DNA of 64,000 bases from Scybalomonas sp905214925 (GCA_905214925.1 CAJMOB010000003.1:62001-126000), one strand, 5' to 3'; positions 1 through 8,790 are shown, counted from the stretch's first letter. The notes: generated by a model from the letters alone, not told the origin. Numbers and translations: made by a program.

Positions 1-452
1 CCATATCGGAAGTTGTTCAACATATCATAGCTTTTAGATAGACTATCATACTGACCAAATTTTTGGAAATAATTCCCCAATTCATCTTTATCAACTGTTG
101 TTGGTATCATACAAATGTCTCCCCAGTCTCCTGTTGATAATCGAGTAGTAACATCATTCGCATAGTCAGTAATTGGTTCATATGTAATATTGATATTTGG
201 ATACATCTTATTAAATTCTTGTTTATACTTTTCAAAATCTGTATCTACAATATCAGTTCTATGTGTCAGAAATTTTAAGTCCGCCTTGATATCGGTATAG
301 TCTTCGCCCAATTTGATCTGATCAAGTGTTACGTCCATTTCTTCTTTCTCTTTAGAAGTATCAGATTTTGAACCCCCGCATGCTGCCATAGAAAATGCCA
401 TCATCGTTGCCATGGAAACAGCAATGATTTTTTTAAGTGACTTTCTTCTCAT
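1..452 (-). CDS. ABC transporter sugar-binding lipoprotein, N-terminal part (cut by window edge)
   Basis: About 150 codons of an extracellular solute-binding protein run off the left edge. The N-terminus is a signal peptide: basic MRRKSLKK, a hydrophobic stretch, then the lipobox FSMAAC, so the mature protein would be a lipid-anchored receptor on the outer face of the membrane. After it comes an acidic linker and a typical family-1 binding-protein start (KFLTHRTD, then DWGDICMIP). AGGAGG sits at 461-466. An ATG at 458 lies only two bases from it, so the ATG at 452, with eight bases of spacing, is preferred. The ligand cannot be told from this fragment. The divergent DUF624 gene fits a carbohydrate-uptake locus. 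Confidence 0.85.
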   Translation of the reverse strand, partial: MRRKSLKKIIAVSMATMMAFSMAACGGSKSDTSKEKEEMDVTLDQIKLGEDYTDIKADLKFLTHRTDIVDTDFEKYKQEFNKMYPNINITYEPITDYANDVTTRLSTGDWGDICMIPTTVDKDELGNYFQKFGQYDSLSKSYDMLNNFRY

Positions 453-494
453 CTTCATTTCCTCCTATTTTTTAATCTTTTTTAAGTTGTTTTA

Positions 495-523
495 ATTTTA
501 GCATTTTACCAATACAAATGCAA
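495..523 (-). promoter_or_regulatory. Promoter of the sugar-binding lipoprotein gene
   Basis: On the minus strand, TTGCAT (518-523) and TAAAAT (495-500) are separated by exactly 17 bases, and the -10 is preceded by TG, an extended -10. It lies about 40 bases upstream of the start codon of the lipoprotein gene. The rest of the 299-bp divergent gap is very AT-rich with several TTAAGTTAA-like stretches and holds no ORF. Confidence 0.6.
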
Positions 524-751
524 TGTTTTTTTATTGTAATAATACTTTTCTATATTTTATACATTTTTTTAGTTGATTTTTTATGCACTTCCCCTAATAT
601 TTCCGCTTATTTTTTAACTTAATTTAACTTTAATCGTTTTTTCGTTAATTAAAATTTTAATTCCATTTAATTCATTCTTGATTTTTTTAAATTATATGTT
701 AATCTATTATTAAGTTAAAATTTTATCAACGCATTATTAGGAGGTTTTTCT

Positions 752-1363
752 ATGTCCTTTCATCCAGAGAACAAATTTTTTAATTTCATGTCCAAAATCG
801 GAGATTTTATTGTATTAAATATTCTATTTTTAATGACATCTCTTCCAATCATCACAATCGGAACGTCTTCTTGTGCACTTTATATTTGTATTAAGAAACG
901 ACTTGTTGACGAAGAATCTACGGTACTCAATGACTATAAAAAAGCATGGAAAGAAAATTTTATTCCTGCTACCACAATTTCTATTGTATTGATAGTTGCT
1001 ATAGCCGCTCTTTTTTTCTTTTCCAACTACATAGCCCATCACCTTCAAAACTTTATTTTATTAATACTATATTTACTTTTTTTTATTGTCATAAGCTTTA
1101 CCACCTTATATCTCTTTCCTTTACAGGCAACTTTTATCAACGAACCGCTCACAATTATAAAAAATAGCTTTTTAACTGCTTTAAAACATTTTCCTTATAC
1201 AGTAGCTCTTTTTATAAGTACTTATATTCCACTTGCTATTACTTGGCTCTTTCCACAGATCTTCTTCTACACATTTGCTTATTGGCTGCTGATTGGTTGC
1301 TCTATTTGTGCTATCTGCTCGGTTTGTCTTACAAAAAAAGTATTTCGAAACTATATGGATTGA
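752..1363 (+). CDS. DUF624 (YesL-like) membrane protein
   Basis: This 203-residue polytopic protein has about five membrane segments (roughly residues 17-38, 73-95, 100-122, 148-168 and 171-193). It has the DUF624/YesL signature near the N-terminus (NILFLMTSLPIITIGTSS) and the conserved LFPLQATF region in the middle. The family is usually encoded beside ABC sugar importers in Firmicutes, and no biochemical role is firmly established. AGGAGG at 739-744 fixes the ATG at 752. The gene is transcribed away from the solute-binding lipoprotein gene on the left, consistent with a shared sugar locus, and ends at a strong hairpin terminator. Confidence 0.85.
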   Translation: MSFHPENKFFNFMSKIGDFIVLNILFLMTSLPIITIGTSSCALYICIKKRLVDEESTVLNDYKKAWKENFIPATTISIVLIVAIAALFFFSNYIAHHLQNFILLILYLLFFIVISFTTLYLFPLQATFINEPLTIIKNSFLTALKHFPYTVALFISTYIPLAITWLFPQIFFYTFAYWLLIGCSICAICSVCLTKKVFRNYMD

Positions 1364-1393
1364 CCGTTTCATCCGTCCTTGTTACTACAAAAC

Positions 1394-1440
1394 GCCCCAA
1401 AGATTTTTCTTTTTCCTTAAAAAATCTTTGGGGCATTTTT
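1394..1440 (+). terminator. Rho-independent terminator after the DUF624 gene
   Basis: A 15-bp stem GCCCCAAAGATTTTT (1394-1408) pairs with AAAAATCTTTGGGGC (1420-1434) and is followed by a T run on the plus strand. It lies between convergent genes. The minus-strand side has only GTTTTG after the stem, so it serves the plus-strand gene better. Confidence 0.9.
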
Positions 1441-1446
1441 TCTATA

Positions 1447-4200
1447 TTATTCTTCGTTATTTTTCTTTTTTCCAATCCTCATCTCTTCCACATAATTGGC
1501 GAGATCTTCATCTAAATGATCAAATAAATAATTGTGACTCTTTTCTTGTTTCTCTAAATAGTCGGTACGAATTTGTTGATTCATTCTTTCCACTTCTTCT
1601 TTAAAATCTTTCGCAGACAGCCTCTTTGCACCTTGTCCTAAAATAATTACCTGCTCTAATTTATCCGATGTGGCTACTGTCACATCATACTTTTTCCCGA
1701 TTTGGTGGACTAATTTTTCAATATATTGATCGGCTGTTTCGGCTTCTTTTGTATAGACAACATGAATATTGTGATAATTACTAATCTCCACTGGATGTCC
1801 TTCTAGTTTATAAGCATCAAAAACAACGATTAATTCACAGTGTTTAAATCCTTGATAGTTACATAAAATATCCATCAGCTTATTTCTTGCACCATCAATG
1901 CTAACCGTGGCTAAATCTTTTAATTCTTCCCATGAGAAAATAATATTATATCCATCCACAAGCAAATACTCTTCTTGTTTTTTTATCGCTTCTTTTTTCT
2001 CTTCTTTTCTCTGTTTCCAAAGGAAACTTGCTTCCGATGGCGTTTCTATTTTCTTTTTCTCTTTTTTATACTCAATGACTTGCCTTGTAGCTCCTATGTC
2101 TCTTCTCTTTTTAAAAGATCCTGTGCCAAATGTGCGGTCAAAAATCTCTTCTATCTCATCATGACTAATAAAATCATCATAAGAACTTGTCTTCACTGAC
2201 ATTTCCTTTCTGGCAAAATCCTCTTTTTCCTTTCGAATCGTGTCAATGGCCTCTATATGCATATAATCTTTTACTTGATACCAAGGTACTAAAAACCCTG
2301 CTCCATGGGCACAAAAGACAGAGCCTGTTGGATTTTCCAAATCCCGTTCGGAATCATATCCAATGGCTTCTATTACTTCTTCTTGATTGTGACAAGACTC
2401 ATATCCTTTAAAAGAACAAAACATTCGACCGCAACCTTTTGTATAAGAGATGAGTTCTGTTTGATACCCTCTCATAGTAGAAACAGGAGCTGTTCCTGTT
2501 AAAATTGCCATCTCCCCTTCCATCCATGGTCCTTCAAAACTTCCTTGCATTTTTTGAATATCAGCCATAGCTCTTCCTACCTGTTCGGTTGGAAGTTCCA
2601 TGCGGAATTCATAATATGGTTCTAATAACACACTTTTTGCTTCTTTTAACCCTTGTCGAATGGCACGATAAGTGGCTTGACGGAAATCGCCTCCTTCTGT
2701 ATGCTTTTGATGAGCTCGTCCTGACACTAACGTAATCTTCATATCGGTAATTGGAGAACCGGTTAACACTCCAACGTGTTCTCGTTCTTCTAAATGGGTT
2801 AAAATAAGCCTTTGCCAATTTCTATCGAGCATATCTTCACTACAAGCGGTATCAAACTGCAACCCACTTCCTGTTTCTGCTGGTTCCATCAAAAGGTGTA
2901 CTTCTGCATAATGTCTTAATGGTTCAAAATGGCCAACTCCTTCTACTTTATTGGCAATCGTTTCTTTATAGACAATATTTCCTGCTCCAAACTCTACCGA
3001 TACCCCAAATCGTTCTTCAATCATTGTTTTTAAAATTTCAATTTGCACTTCTCCCATAAGCTGTGCATGGATCTCATTTAAACTTTCATTCCAAACAATA
3101 TGAAGTTCTGGCTCTTCTTCTTCTAACTGTTTTAACTGCTTTAACATAACAGTAAGATCCGTACCTTCTGGAACCTGAATTTGATACGTAAGCACAGGCT
3201 CTAATACCGGCATATCGGAGGCAACTTCAATCCCAAGCCCTTGCCCTGGATATGTATTGTTTAAACCAGTAACCGCACAAATTGTCCCTGCTTCTACTTC
3301 CTTTACGGACTCAAACTTCACTCCAGAATAAATTCGAATTTGATCGACTTTTTCTTCCCAGACTTCTTGGTTTTCTTGTTTGTTATCGGATTTTTTGTTC
3401 GTTAAAATATCTTTGACTTTTAACGTTCCCCCTGTAATCTTCATATAACTGAGACGATTCCCTTGTGGATCTCTTGCAATCTTATATACTTTTGCCCCAA
3501 ATTCTTTTGGGTAAGCAACATCCATCATATACTCGTCCATCCCTTTTATGAATTCCTCCACACCAAATAATTTAAGCGCAGAACCAAAGAAACATGGAAA
3601 TAGTTTTCTTTCCTTTATCATCCGTTGCACATCGTTTTTTGTCACTTCTCCATGTTCTAAGTAATGTTCTAATACAGCTTCATCGCACATGGCAACGGAT
3701 TCTATCCATTCCTCACCTTCTCCATACGTTTCAAAATCAACACAACTTTCACTTAACCGCTTTTTCAATTCCAAAAGCAATGTTTCTTTTTGCGTTCCCT
3801 CTTGATCCATTTTATTGACGAATAAAAATACAGGAATTTGATAACGTTCTAATAACTTCCAAAGGGTGAGCGTATGCCCTTGAACACCATCCGCTCCATT
3901 GATTACCAAAATAGCATAATCAAGCACTTGTAACGTTCGTTCCATTTCTGCTGAAAAATCCACATGGCCTGGAGTATCTAAAAGAGTGACTTCCCGTTCT
4001 CCAATCGACAGCAATGCTTGCTTTGAAAAAATGGTAATTCCACGCTCTCTTTCTAACGTATAAGTATCCAAAAAAGCATCTTTATAATCCACACGACCTA
4101 GCTTTCGAATCGCTCCGCTTAAATAAAGCAAACTTTCTGAAAGTGTCGTTTTCCCCGCATCTACATGAGCTAAAATTCCTAATACTAATTTCTTTTTCAT
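1447..4200 (-). CDS. TetM-like ribosome-protection GTPase fused to a YacP/Rae1-type NYN nuclease domain
   Basis: The 917-residue protein joins two modules in one frame. Residues 1 to about 700 are a translational GTPase of the Tet(M)/Tet(O)/EF-G type: G1 AHVDAGKTT (11-19), switch RGIT, G3 DTPGH (75-79), G4 NKMD (129-132), then EF-G-like domains including GSVFCAHGAGF. Tet(M) itself is about 640 residues, so this is much longer. After a charged Lys/Glu linker, residues about 745-880 match the YacP/Rae1 NYN family: LLVDGYNII with acidic D749, VFDAYK with D795, ETADQYIE, VATSDKLEQ and GAKRLSAKDF. Rae1 of Bacillus subtilis is known to cut mRNA in the ribosomal A site, and Tet(M)-type GTPases bind near the same site, so the fusion suggests a GTPase-delivered ribosome-associated nuclease. 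That function is inferred. Tetracycline resistance is not implied. It appears monocistronic. Confidence 0.88.
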   Translation of the reverse strand: MKKKLVLGILAHVDAGKTTLSESLLYLSGAIRKLGRVDYKDAFLDTYTLERERGITIFSKQALLSIGEREVTLLDTPGHVDFSAEMERTLQVLDYAILVINGADGVQGHTLTLWKLLERYQIPVFLFVNKMDQEGTQKETLLLELKKRLSESCVDFETYGEGEEWIESVAMCDEAVLEHYLEHGEVTKNDVQRMIKERKLFPCFFGSALKLFGVEEFIKGMDEYMMDVAYPKEFGAKVYKIARDPQGNRLSYMKITGGTLKVKDILTNKKSDNKQENQEVWEEKVDQIRIYSGVKFESVKEVEAGTICAVTGLNNTYPGQGLGIEVASDMPVLEPVLTYQIQVPEGTDLTVMLKQLKQLEEEEPELHIVWNESLNEIHAQLMGEVQIEILKTMIEERFGVSVEFGAGNIVYKETIANKVEGVGHFEPLRHYAEVHLLMEPAETGSGLQFDTACSEDMLDRNWQRLILTHLEEREHVGVLTGSPITDMKITLVSGRAHQKHTEGGDFRQATYRAIRQGLKEAKSVLLEPYYEFRMELPTEQVGRAMADIQKMQGSFEGPWMEGEMAILTGTAPVSTMRGYQTELISYTKGCGRMFCSFKGYESCHNQEEVIEAIGYDSERDLENPTGSVFCAHGAGFLVPWYQVKDYMHIEAIDTIRKEKEDFARKEMSVKTSSYDDFISHDEIEEIFDRTFGTGSFKKRRDIGATRQVIEYKKEKKKIETPSEASFLWKQRKEEKKEAIKKQEEYLLVDGYNIIFSWEELKDLATVSIDGARNKLMDILCNYQGFKHCELIVVFDAYKLEGHPVEISNYHNIHVVYTKEAETADQYIEKLVHQIGKKYDVTVATSDKLEQVIILGQGAKRLSAKDFKEEVERMNQQIRTDYLEKQEKSHNYLFDHLDEDLANYVEEMRIGKKKNNEE

Positions 4201-4270
4201 TTCATCTTCATCCTATTCTATCTTATGATTTTATCCTATCTTTCTATTATTTTTTGTCTCTAACCTTTTT

Positions 4271-4300
4271 TTACAACAACGATTGTGATGTGAGTGCCAT
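4271..4300 (-). CDS. Possible leader peptide MALTSQSLL upstream of the TetM-like gene
   Basis: A nine-codon ORF reading MALTSQSLL lies in the roughly 150-base leader of the ribosome-protection-like gene, and its first codons fall in the 3' arm of an inverted repeat. Antibiotic-responsive ribosome-protection genes are often preceded by such leaders. Against it, the Shine-Dalgarno match is weak and no T-tract terminator follows. It is a suggestion only. Confidence 0.2.
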   Translation of the reverse strand: MALTSQSLL

Positions 4301-4352
4301 TCACCACTCACAATCACTATGGTTCTAATCCGTTTGCTTGGTCTCTTTTTTT

Positions 4353-4380
4353 ATTATACCACAGATTGCCAAACCAATAA
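4353..4380 (-). promoter_or_regulatory. Likely promoter of the TetM-like gene
   Basis: TATAAT (4353-4358) is preceded at 16 bases by TTATTG (4375-4380) on the minus strand. This predicts a leader of about 145 bases before the ATG at 4200. Confidence 0.5.
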
Positions 4381-4395
4381 AATGCTGATAATATA

Positions 4396-4467
4396 GCTTT
4401 TTTTATCTTATAAGATAGCTCACTTTGCAAGGAATCCTATAAGAGAGGAATCCTATCATATAAAAAA
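4396..4467. repeat. Dispersed palindromic repeat, copy A (extended)
   Basis: The element starts GCTTTTTTTATCTTATAAGA, passes through GCTCACTTTGCAAGGAATCC and ends ATATAAAAAA. It matches copies at 14553-14610 and 40899-40945. This copy has a partial duplication of the GAGGAATCCTAT segment, so its palindrome is imperfect. Confidence 0.65.
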
Positions 4468-4507
4468 GGATCTTCCTCCTCATTTCTTTTGGAGAAAAAT
4501 CCTTTTT
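4462..4507 (-). terminator. Terminator of the GH113-GH36-LacI-LacI operon
   Basis: AAAAAAGGAT (4462-4471) pairs with ATCCTTTTT (4499-4507), with inner pairing of CTCC and GGAG. On the minus strand the stem ends in a run of T. It lies about 25 bases after the stop of the last LacI gene. Confidence 0.75.
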
Positions 4508-4530
4508 ACTTTCTAACAAAATAATGTAAC

Positions 4531-5538
4531 TTATTCCGTTCGCTCTTTTACACTTGTTCTTTCTACCACTTTACTATCCACATAGTGGATACCAGCATGA
4601 GTGCTAATTCCTTTCACCCTTTTTAATAAAATGTGGACTGCCTCTTTTGCCATCTGCTCCATATCCACGTTATAAGTCGTCACTTCATTTGCAAAAGAAT
4701 GTCCATACAAATAATTATCATACCCTACAATGGAAATATCTTCTGGCACGTCATACCCGATTTTCTTTAATTCATCATGCAAAATACTAGCAGTCAAGTC
4801 ACAGTTACATACAAAGGCTGTAGGCATCTTCCTTGGCAATTCTACACCTAATGTATTGGTCTCAATATCTCGATCCTTTATGACCCATTCTGGTTTTACA
4901 GAAATTCCATATTCCATCATGCCCTTTCGATATCCAAAATAGCGATCCATAATATTTTCATTGGCATAGATGGATCCAACAAATGCTATTTCTCTATGTC
5001 CTCGTTCTAATAAATAGCGTGTCATTTTATACATACCAACATAATTATTAGAAATTACCGCATCACAAGGAAGATCGTCTATATGAAAATCCAATAATAC
5101 AACTGGTATCTTCGTGGATTCTACAATTTTTTTCACATAATCATGTTCCATCCAGCCAATAATAATAATTCCATCAATGCCTTCTTCTGATAAAATTTTT
5201 GGAAGTTCTTTTTGTTCTTCTTTCTTGCTTTCTAACACATCAAATATAGTAAAACTATTTTTTTTGGATGCCATATAAGCCACTTGTTGATAAAGAGCCC
5301 AATAAAAGGAAGCACCTACCTCTAAATATTTCTCAGAGACAATCACTCCAATACGAACCGTTGGCTCTGCCTTCTTCTCATACTTTGTGGTATTATATCC
5401 CATTTCCTTTGCCTTTTCAATGACTTGTTTTCTTACAGAGTCACTAACCCCCTTTTTTCCTGATAACGCATTGGACACTGTCACTATACTAACATTAAGT
5501 TCTGATGCAATATCCTTTAACTTCACTTCTCTTGACAC
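4531..5538 (-). CDS. LacI-family transcriptional regulator (paralogue 1)
   Basis: This 335-residue protein has an N-terminal LacI helix-turn-helix (VKLKDIASELNVS, then IVTVSNALSGKKGVS, residues about 4-35). A periplasmic-binding-protein-like sensor domain follows (DGIIIIGW, ISNNYVGMYKMTRYLLERGH). The recognition helix reads VTVSNAL, not the common TTVSRAL, so the operator may differ from the usual CG-centred palindrome. The start is GTG at 5538, preceded by GGAAAGGGG. It begins two bases after the stop of the next LacI paralogue and so is cotranscribed with it. It is the last gene of the galacto-mannoside operon, and a role in sensing that substrate is inferred. Confidence 0.88.
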   Translation of the reverse strand: MSREVKLKDIASELNVSIVTVSNALSGKKGVSDSVRKQVIEKAKEMGYNTTKYEKKAEPTVRIGVIVSEKYLEVGASFYWALYQQVAYMASKKNSFTIFDVLESKKEEQKELPKILSEEGIDGIIIIGWMEHDYVKKIVESTKIPVVLLDFHIDDLPCDAVISNNYVGMYKMTRYLLERGHREIAFVGSIYANENIMDRYFGYRKGMMEYGISVKPEWVIKDRDIETNTLGVELPRKMPTAFVCNCDLTASILHDELKKIGYDVPEDISIVGYDNYLYGHSFANEVTTYNVDMEQMAKEAVHILLKRVKGISTHAGIHYVDSKVVERTSVKERTE

Positions 5539-5540
5539 AC

Positions 5541-6602
5541 TTATTCTATCCCCTTTCCTAATTTTTTTTCTGTTTCATGATTGAAAGACGGATTTCCTAC
5601 TGTGTTACCTTCAATTAATTTTCCTTCTACAATTCGAATCTCTCCGCACTTCCTCTTTCCCTCCATCTTTTTCATAAGAGTATTGACGCTAATTTGAGCA
5701 ATGGCCTTCTCATCGTTTTCATAAGTAACAAGCTTTATTTTTTCTTGGCTTTGATAACCATAATGATCAAACCCAACAACGGAAATATCTTCTGGAACAC
5801 GATACCCTCTTTGTTCCAGCTTTTCAATTAACAAATAAGCGGTTCTATCACAATTGCAAACAAAGGCAGTCGGAAGCTCTTTTGGAAGTTCAAAATCGAT
5901 TTGATATCCATATCCATCTTTACTGCGATCCGAAATCACCCAATCTTTTCTCTCTGGAAAACGATTTTTTGTCATAGCTTTACAATATCCTTGGTATCGA
6001 TCCATAATACTATTGGTCGCCTCTATCGTCCCAAGAAATACAATCTCTTTATGCCCATGATCAATTAAATATTGGGTAACTGCCTGCATTCCACCATAGC
6101 TATCGGAAACAATATAATCAACCTCTTTTTCTGTTCCATAATAGTCTACACAGACAACAGGCACTTGACAAAATGCGATTGCCTCTTTAATATAAGCGGG
6201 ATTTAACTCCCCAATAATAATCATCCCTTGAATTTCAATATCAGAAAAAACAGATACTTCTTGTTCCATTCGCTCTTTTTCTTCATTAATAATCTCTAGA
6301 ATCGTAAAACTCCCTCTCTTTGTTGCCTCCTGCGCAATTCTCTTATAAATGTCCATATAAAAAGAAGGAAATTCCTTAATATAGCGTTCTGCTACAATTA
6401 CGCCAATTCGATAGCTTTTTTTCTCTTCTACATGTTCAGCCAGCTTGACTTGATAGCCAAGCTGTTCTGCCTTTTCCATCACTTTTAACCGTAATTGCTC
6501 ACTGACTCCCTTTTTTCCTTTTAATGCATTTGAAACGCTAACAATACTAATTCCTAGCTCTTTCGCTATATTCTCCAATTTAACTTCTTTTTTTTGTGCC
6601 AT
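5541..6602 (-). CDS. LacI-family transcriptional regulator (paralogue 2)
   Basis: This 353-residue regulator is closely related to its downstream neighbour, with HTH VKLENIAKELGISIVSVSNA and the shared sensor segments SNSIMDRYQGYCKAM and LPTAFVCNCDRTA. A longer frame could start at a TTG (6617), but GAGGG at 6611-6615 is correctly spaced only for the ATG at 6602, so that start is used. The ATG lies one base past the stop of the alpha-galactosidase gene, indicating tight cotranscription. Two adjacent LacI paralogues suggest a tandem duplication that has since diverged. They may form heterodimers or sense different sugars, which is inference. Confidence 0.88.
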   Translation of the reverse strand: MAQKKEVKLENIAKELGISIVSVSNALKGKKGVSEQLRLKVMEKAEQLGYQVKLAEHVEEKKSYRIGVIVAERYIKEFPSFYMDIYKRIAQEATKRGSFTILEIINEEKERMEQEVSVFSDIEIQGMIIIGELNPAYIKEAIAFCQVPVVCVDYYGTEKEVDYIVSDSYGGMQAVTQYLIDHGHKEIVFLGTIEATNSIMDRYQGYCKAMTKNRFPERKDWVISDRSKDGYGYQIDFELPKELPTAFVCNCDRTAYLLIEKLEQRGYRVPEDISVVGFDHYGYQSQEKIKLVTYENDEKAIAQISVNTLMKKMEGKRKCGEIRIVEGKLIEGNTVGNPSFNHETEKKLGKGIE

Positions 6603-6603
6603 T

Positions 6604-8790
6604 TTACTTTCCCTCAAACAACATTACCCTGCTTTTGAAGTCTCCTTGTTCTTCTGGTATTAAAATTCCTGCATTCATAAGCACAGAACCTTGATACCAT
6701 GTCTCTCCCATTTTATATAAACGGTTTTCATCAAGTCCTTTTAAGCGAAGTTTTCTACTCCTTCTATTTGGTCTTGCAAGAACTTGCACATCAAAAAGCA
6801 AGGCCTTTGTTTTCTCCTTATTTACAATGATAAAACTATCATAATACTTGCTCTCTCTACAAGAAACAAGACGATAATAGTCTCCTGTTCGAATAATCTC
6901 ATTATACTTATGATAATCGGATACTTGTTTTTTTACAACCTCTTTTTCTTCTTTTGTTAATTTTGTAATATCTAACTCATATCCAAAGGTACCACATAAG
7001 GCCACATGGCCTCTCGTTTCAAATGGAGTATTTCTTCCAACCGTATGATTTGGGCAAACACTGACATGAGCTCCCATACAAGAGATTGGATAAATAAGAG
7101 AAGTTCCTTCTTGAATGAGCAAACGTTCCATAGCATCGGTATCATCGGAACACCAAATCTGAGGGCTATAATATAACATTCCTGCATCAAATCGAGCACC
7201 GCCACCAGAGCAGTTTTCTAATAGCAACTCAGGAAATTCTGTTATTAACCGCTCCTGTAATTCATAAACACCTAGAACATAACGATGATACAGTTCTCCT
7301 TGTTGATCTTTTGGCAACTTAGCACTTCCGATTGTCGTCAACTGGCGATTCATATCCCATTTCACATAGGCAATATTCGCACTTCTTAAAATCGTTGCTA
7401 CCGATTCATACACATAGTCAAGCACTTCTCTTCTTGATAAATCAAGAACATACTGAGCTCTACTTTCGGTAATTGTTCTTTCTGGAATTTGAATTGCCCA
7501 ATCGGGATGTTTTTTAAACAATTCCGAATTTCTAGAAATCATCTCAGGTTCAAACCAAATACCGAACTGTAACCCAATTTCATTGACATCATCGACTAAT
7601 TTTTTTAATCCGCCTTTAATTTTTTCTTCATTTACAACCCAATCCCCTAAGGAGCTGTCATCGGAACTTCTCTTTCCAAACCAGCCGTCATCCATCACAA
7701 GCATTTCAATCCCTAATTGTTTCGCTTCTTTTGCAATATCCAACAATTTTTTCTCATTAAAATCAAAATAGGTAGCTTCCCAGTTATTAATTAAAATCGG
7801 ACGTTTTTTATCTCGATATGGGCTTCTGATTAAATGATTTCTATAAAAATCATGATACGTTCTTGTCATATGTCCAAGCCCATTTGCCGAATATACCATA
7901 ACGACTTCTGGAGCATAAAACGTTTCTCCTTTGGATAGCTTCCAACAAAATCCATCTGGGTGAATTCCCATAGACATACGAATCATATCAAATTGATCTT
8001 TTTCTACTTGTGCTTTAAAGTTTCCGGAATAAACAAAATTCATTCCATATACTTCCCCACAATCTTGTGTCGTATCTTTTGTTACAAGCGCGATAAATGG
8101 GTGTTCTTGATGACTGGATTCTCCACGAAAAGAACCAACGGACTGACGTCCATATCCGATAGAATGAATCTGAATATGCCGTTCTCTTGCCCAAGAGCCA
8201 TGAAGACTTAAAAGAGAAAAATCATTATCATCCAAATCGATACTGGCACTTAACACTTTTTCAATATAAAATGGCTTTGTGCCTTTGTTTTTCAAAACAA
8301 CATGGCGTGTTATCACATCTAGTTTTTCAAAAACTGTATAAAAAAGCTCCACTTCCATGCTGAGAACAGGATCAAAACAAGTAATACAAAGGGTTTCACA
8401 TTCCTCTTCCGTTCCAAAAGAAGCTGGCAATCCTTTTATTTTTGGTTTTCCCTTAAAAATTTCGTGTTTTTGATAGAGGCTTTCACTTGCCATATATCCC
8501 TCTTCGCTTCGAATACAGAGGGCAGATTCTCGATAATCGCCCATTCCATATTCTGGATATTCCATTGGAAAGGTATCCAAAAATGTATTTTTCTCCCTTG
8601 CATTGACAGAAGGTGTTCTTGGATGCTCCCCTGCGCGCAATAAATATTTGATCGAATCCTCTTCCCCTTTTTTAATTTTCTTTCCATAATAGAGATGACC
8701 AACATAGCCTTCTACTAAACCAATCCCATAAGTTGTATTTTTCGTATTCAGTAAAAACACTTGCTCTTTTTCCCAAAACTTGACTCCCAT
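6604..8790 (-). CDS. Alpha-galactosidase, GH36
   Basis: The 728-residue enzyme has the full bacterial GH36 layout: an N-terminal beta-sandwich, then the catalytic barrel with NNWEATYFDFNE, VMDDGWFGKR and IWFEPEMISRNS. The nucleophile is D479 in VKWDMNR. The acid/base lies in CSDDTDA (around D549), next to ENCSGGGARFDAGML. It removes terminal alpha-1,6-galactose from melibiose, raffinose or galactomanno-oligosaccharides. There is no signal peptide, so it acts in the cytoplasm on imported sugars. AAGGAG precedes the ATG. It follows a GH113 enzyme in the same direction, which points to galactomannan-derived oligosaccharides, and it has its own internal promoter (8853-8881). Confidence 0.95.
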   Translation of the reverse strand: MGVKFWEKEQVFLLNTKNTTYGIGLVEGYVGHLYYGKKIKKGEEDSIKYLLRAGEHPRTPSVNAREKNTFLDTFPMEYPEYGMGDYRESALCIRSEEGYMASESLYQKHEIFKGKPKIKGLPASFGTEEECETLCITCFDPVLSMEVELFYTVFEKLDVITRHVVLKNKGTKPFYIEKVLSASIDLDDNDFSLLSLHGSWARERHIQIHSIGYGRQSVGSFRGESSHQEHPFIALVTKDTTQDCGEVYGMNFVYSGNFKAQVEKDQFDMIRMSMGIHPDGFCWKLSKGETFYAPEVVMVYSANGLGHMTRTYHDFYRNHLIRSPYRDKKRPILINNWEATYFDFNEKKLLDIAKEAKQLGIEMLVMDDGWFGKRSSDDSSLGDWVVNEEKIKGGLKKLVDDVNEIGLQFGIWFEPEMISRNSELFKKHPDWAIQIPERTITESRAQYVLDLSRREVLDYVYESVATILRSANIAYVKWDMNRQLTTIGSAKLPKDQQGELYHRYVLGVYELQERLITEFPELLLENCSGGGARFDAGMLYYSPQIWCSDDTDAMERLLIQEGTSLIYPISCMGAHVSVCPNHTVGRNTPFETRGHVALCGTFGYELDITKLTKEEKEVVKKQVSDYHKYNEIIRTGDYYRLVSCRESKYYDSFIIVNKEKTKALLFDVQVLARPNRRSRKLRLKGLDENRLYKMGETWYQGSVLMNAGILIPEEQGDFKSRVMLFEGK

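Larger units (their letters stand above)
4201..4530. other. Gene-free stretch with leader, repeat and terminator
   Basis: This 330-bp gap holds the promoter and long leader of the TetM-like gene (right to left), one copy of the dispersed palindrome (4396-4467) and the terminator of the LacI gene (4462-4507). The leader contains an inverted repeat (4281-4317, arms based on GATTGTG and CACAATC) and a possible nine-codon ORF (4271-4300). Confidence 0.6.

Noticed and set aside
1447..4200. A tetracycline resistance gene
   Set aside because: The GTPase part is of the ribosome-protection type, but the length, nuclease domain and stand-alone chromosomal setting do not support calling resistance.
8436..8705. 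An 89-residue ORF on the same strand as the alpha-galactosidase gene
   Set aside because: It is a shifted frame within the GH36 gene, which has full family motifs. Many similar shadow frames lie in dnaJ, dnaK and other genes.
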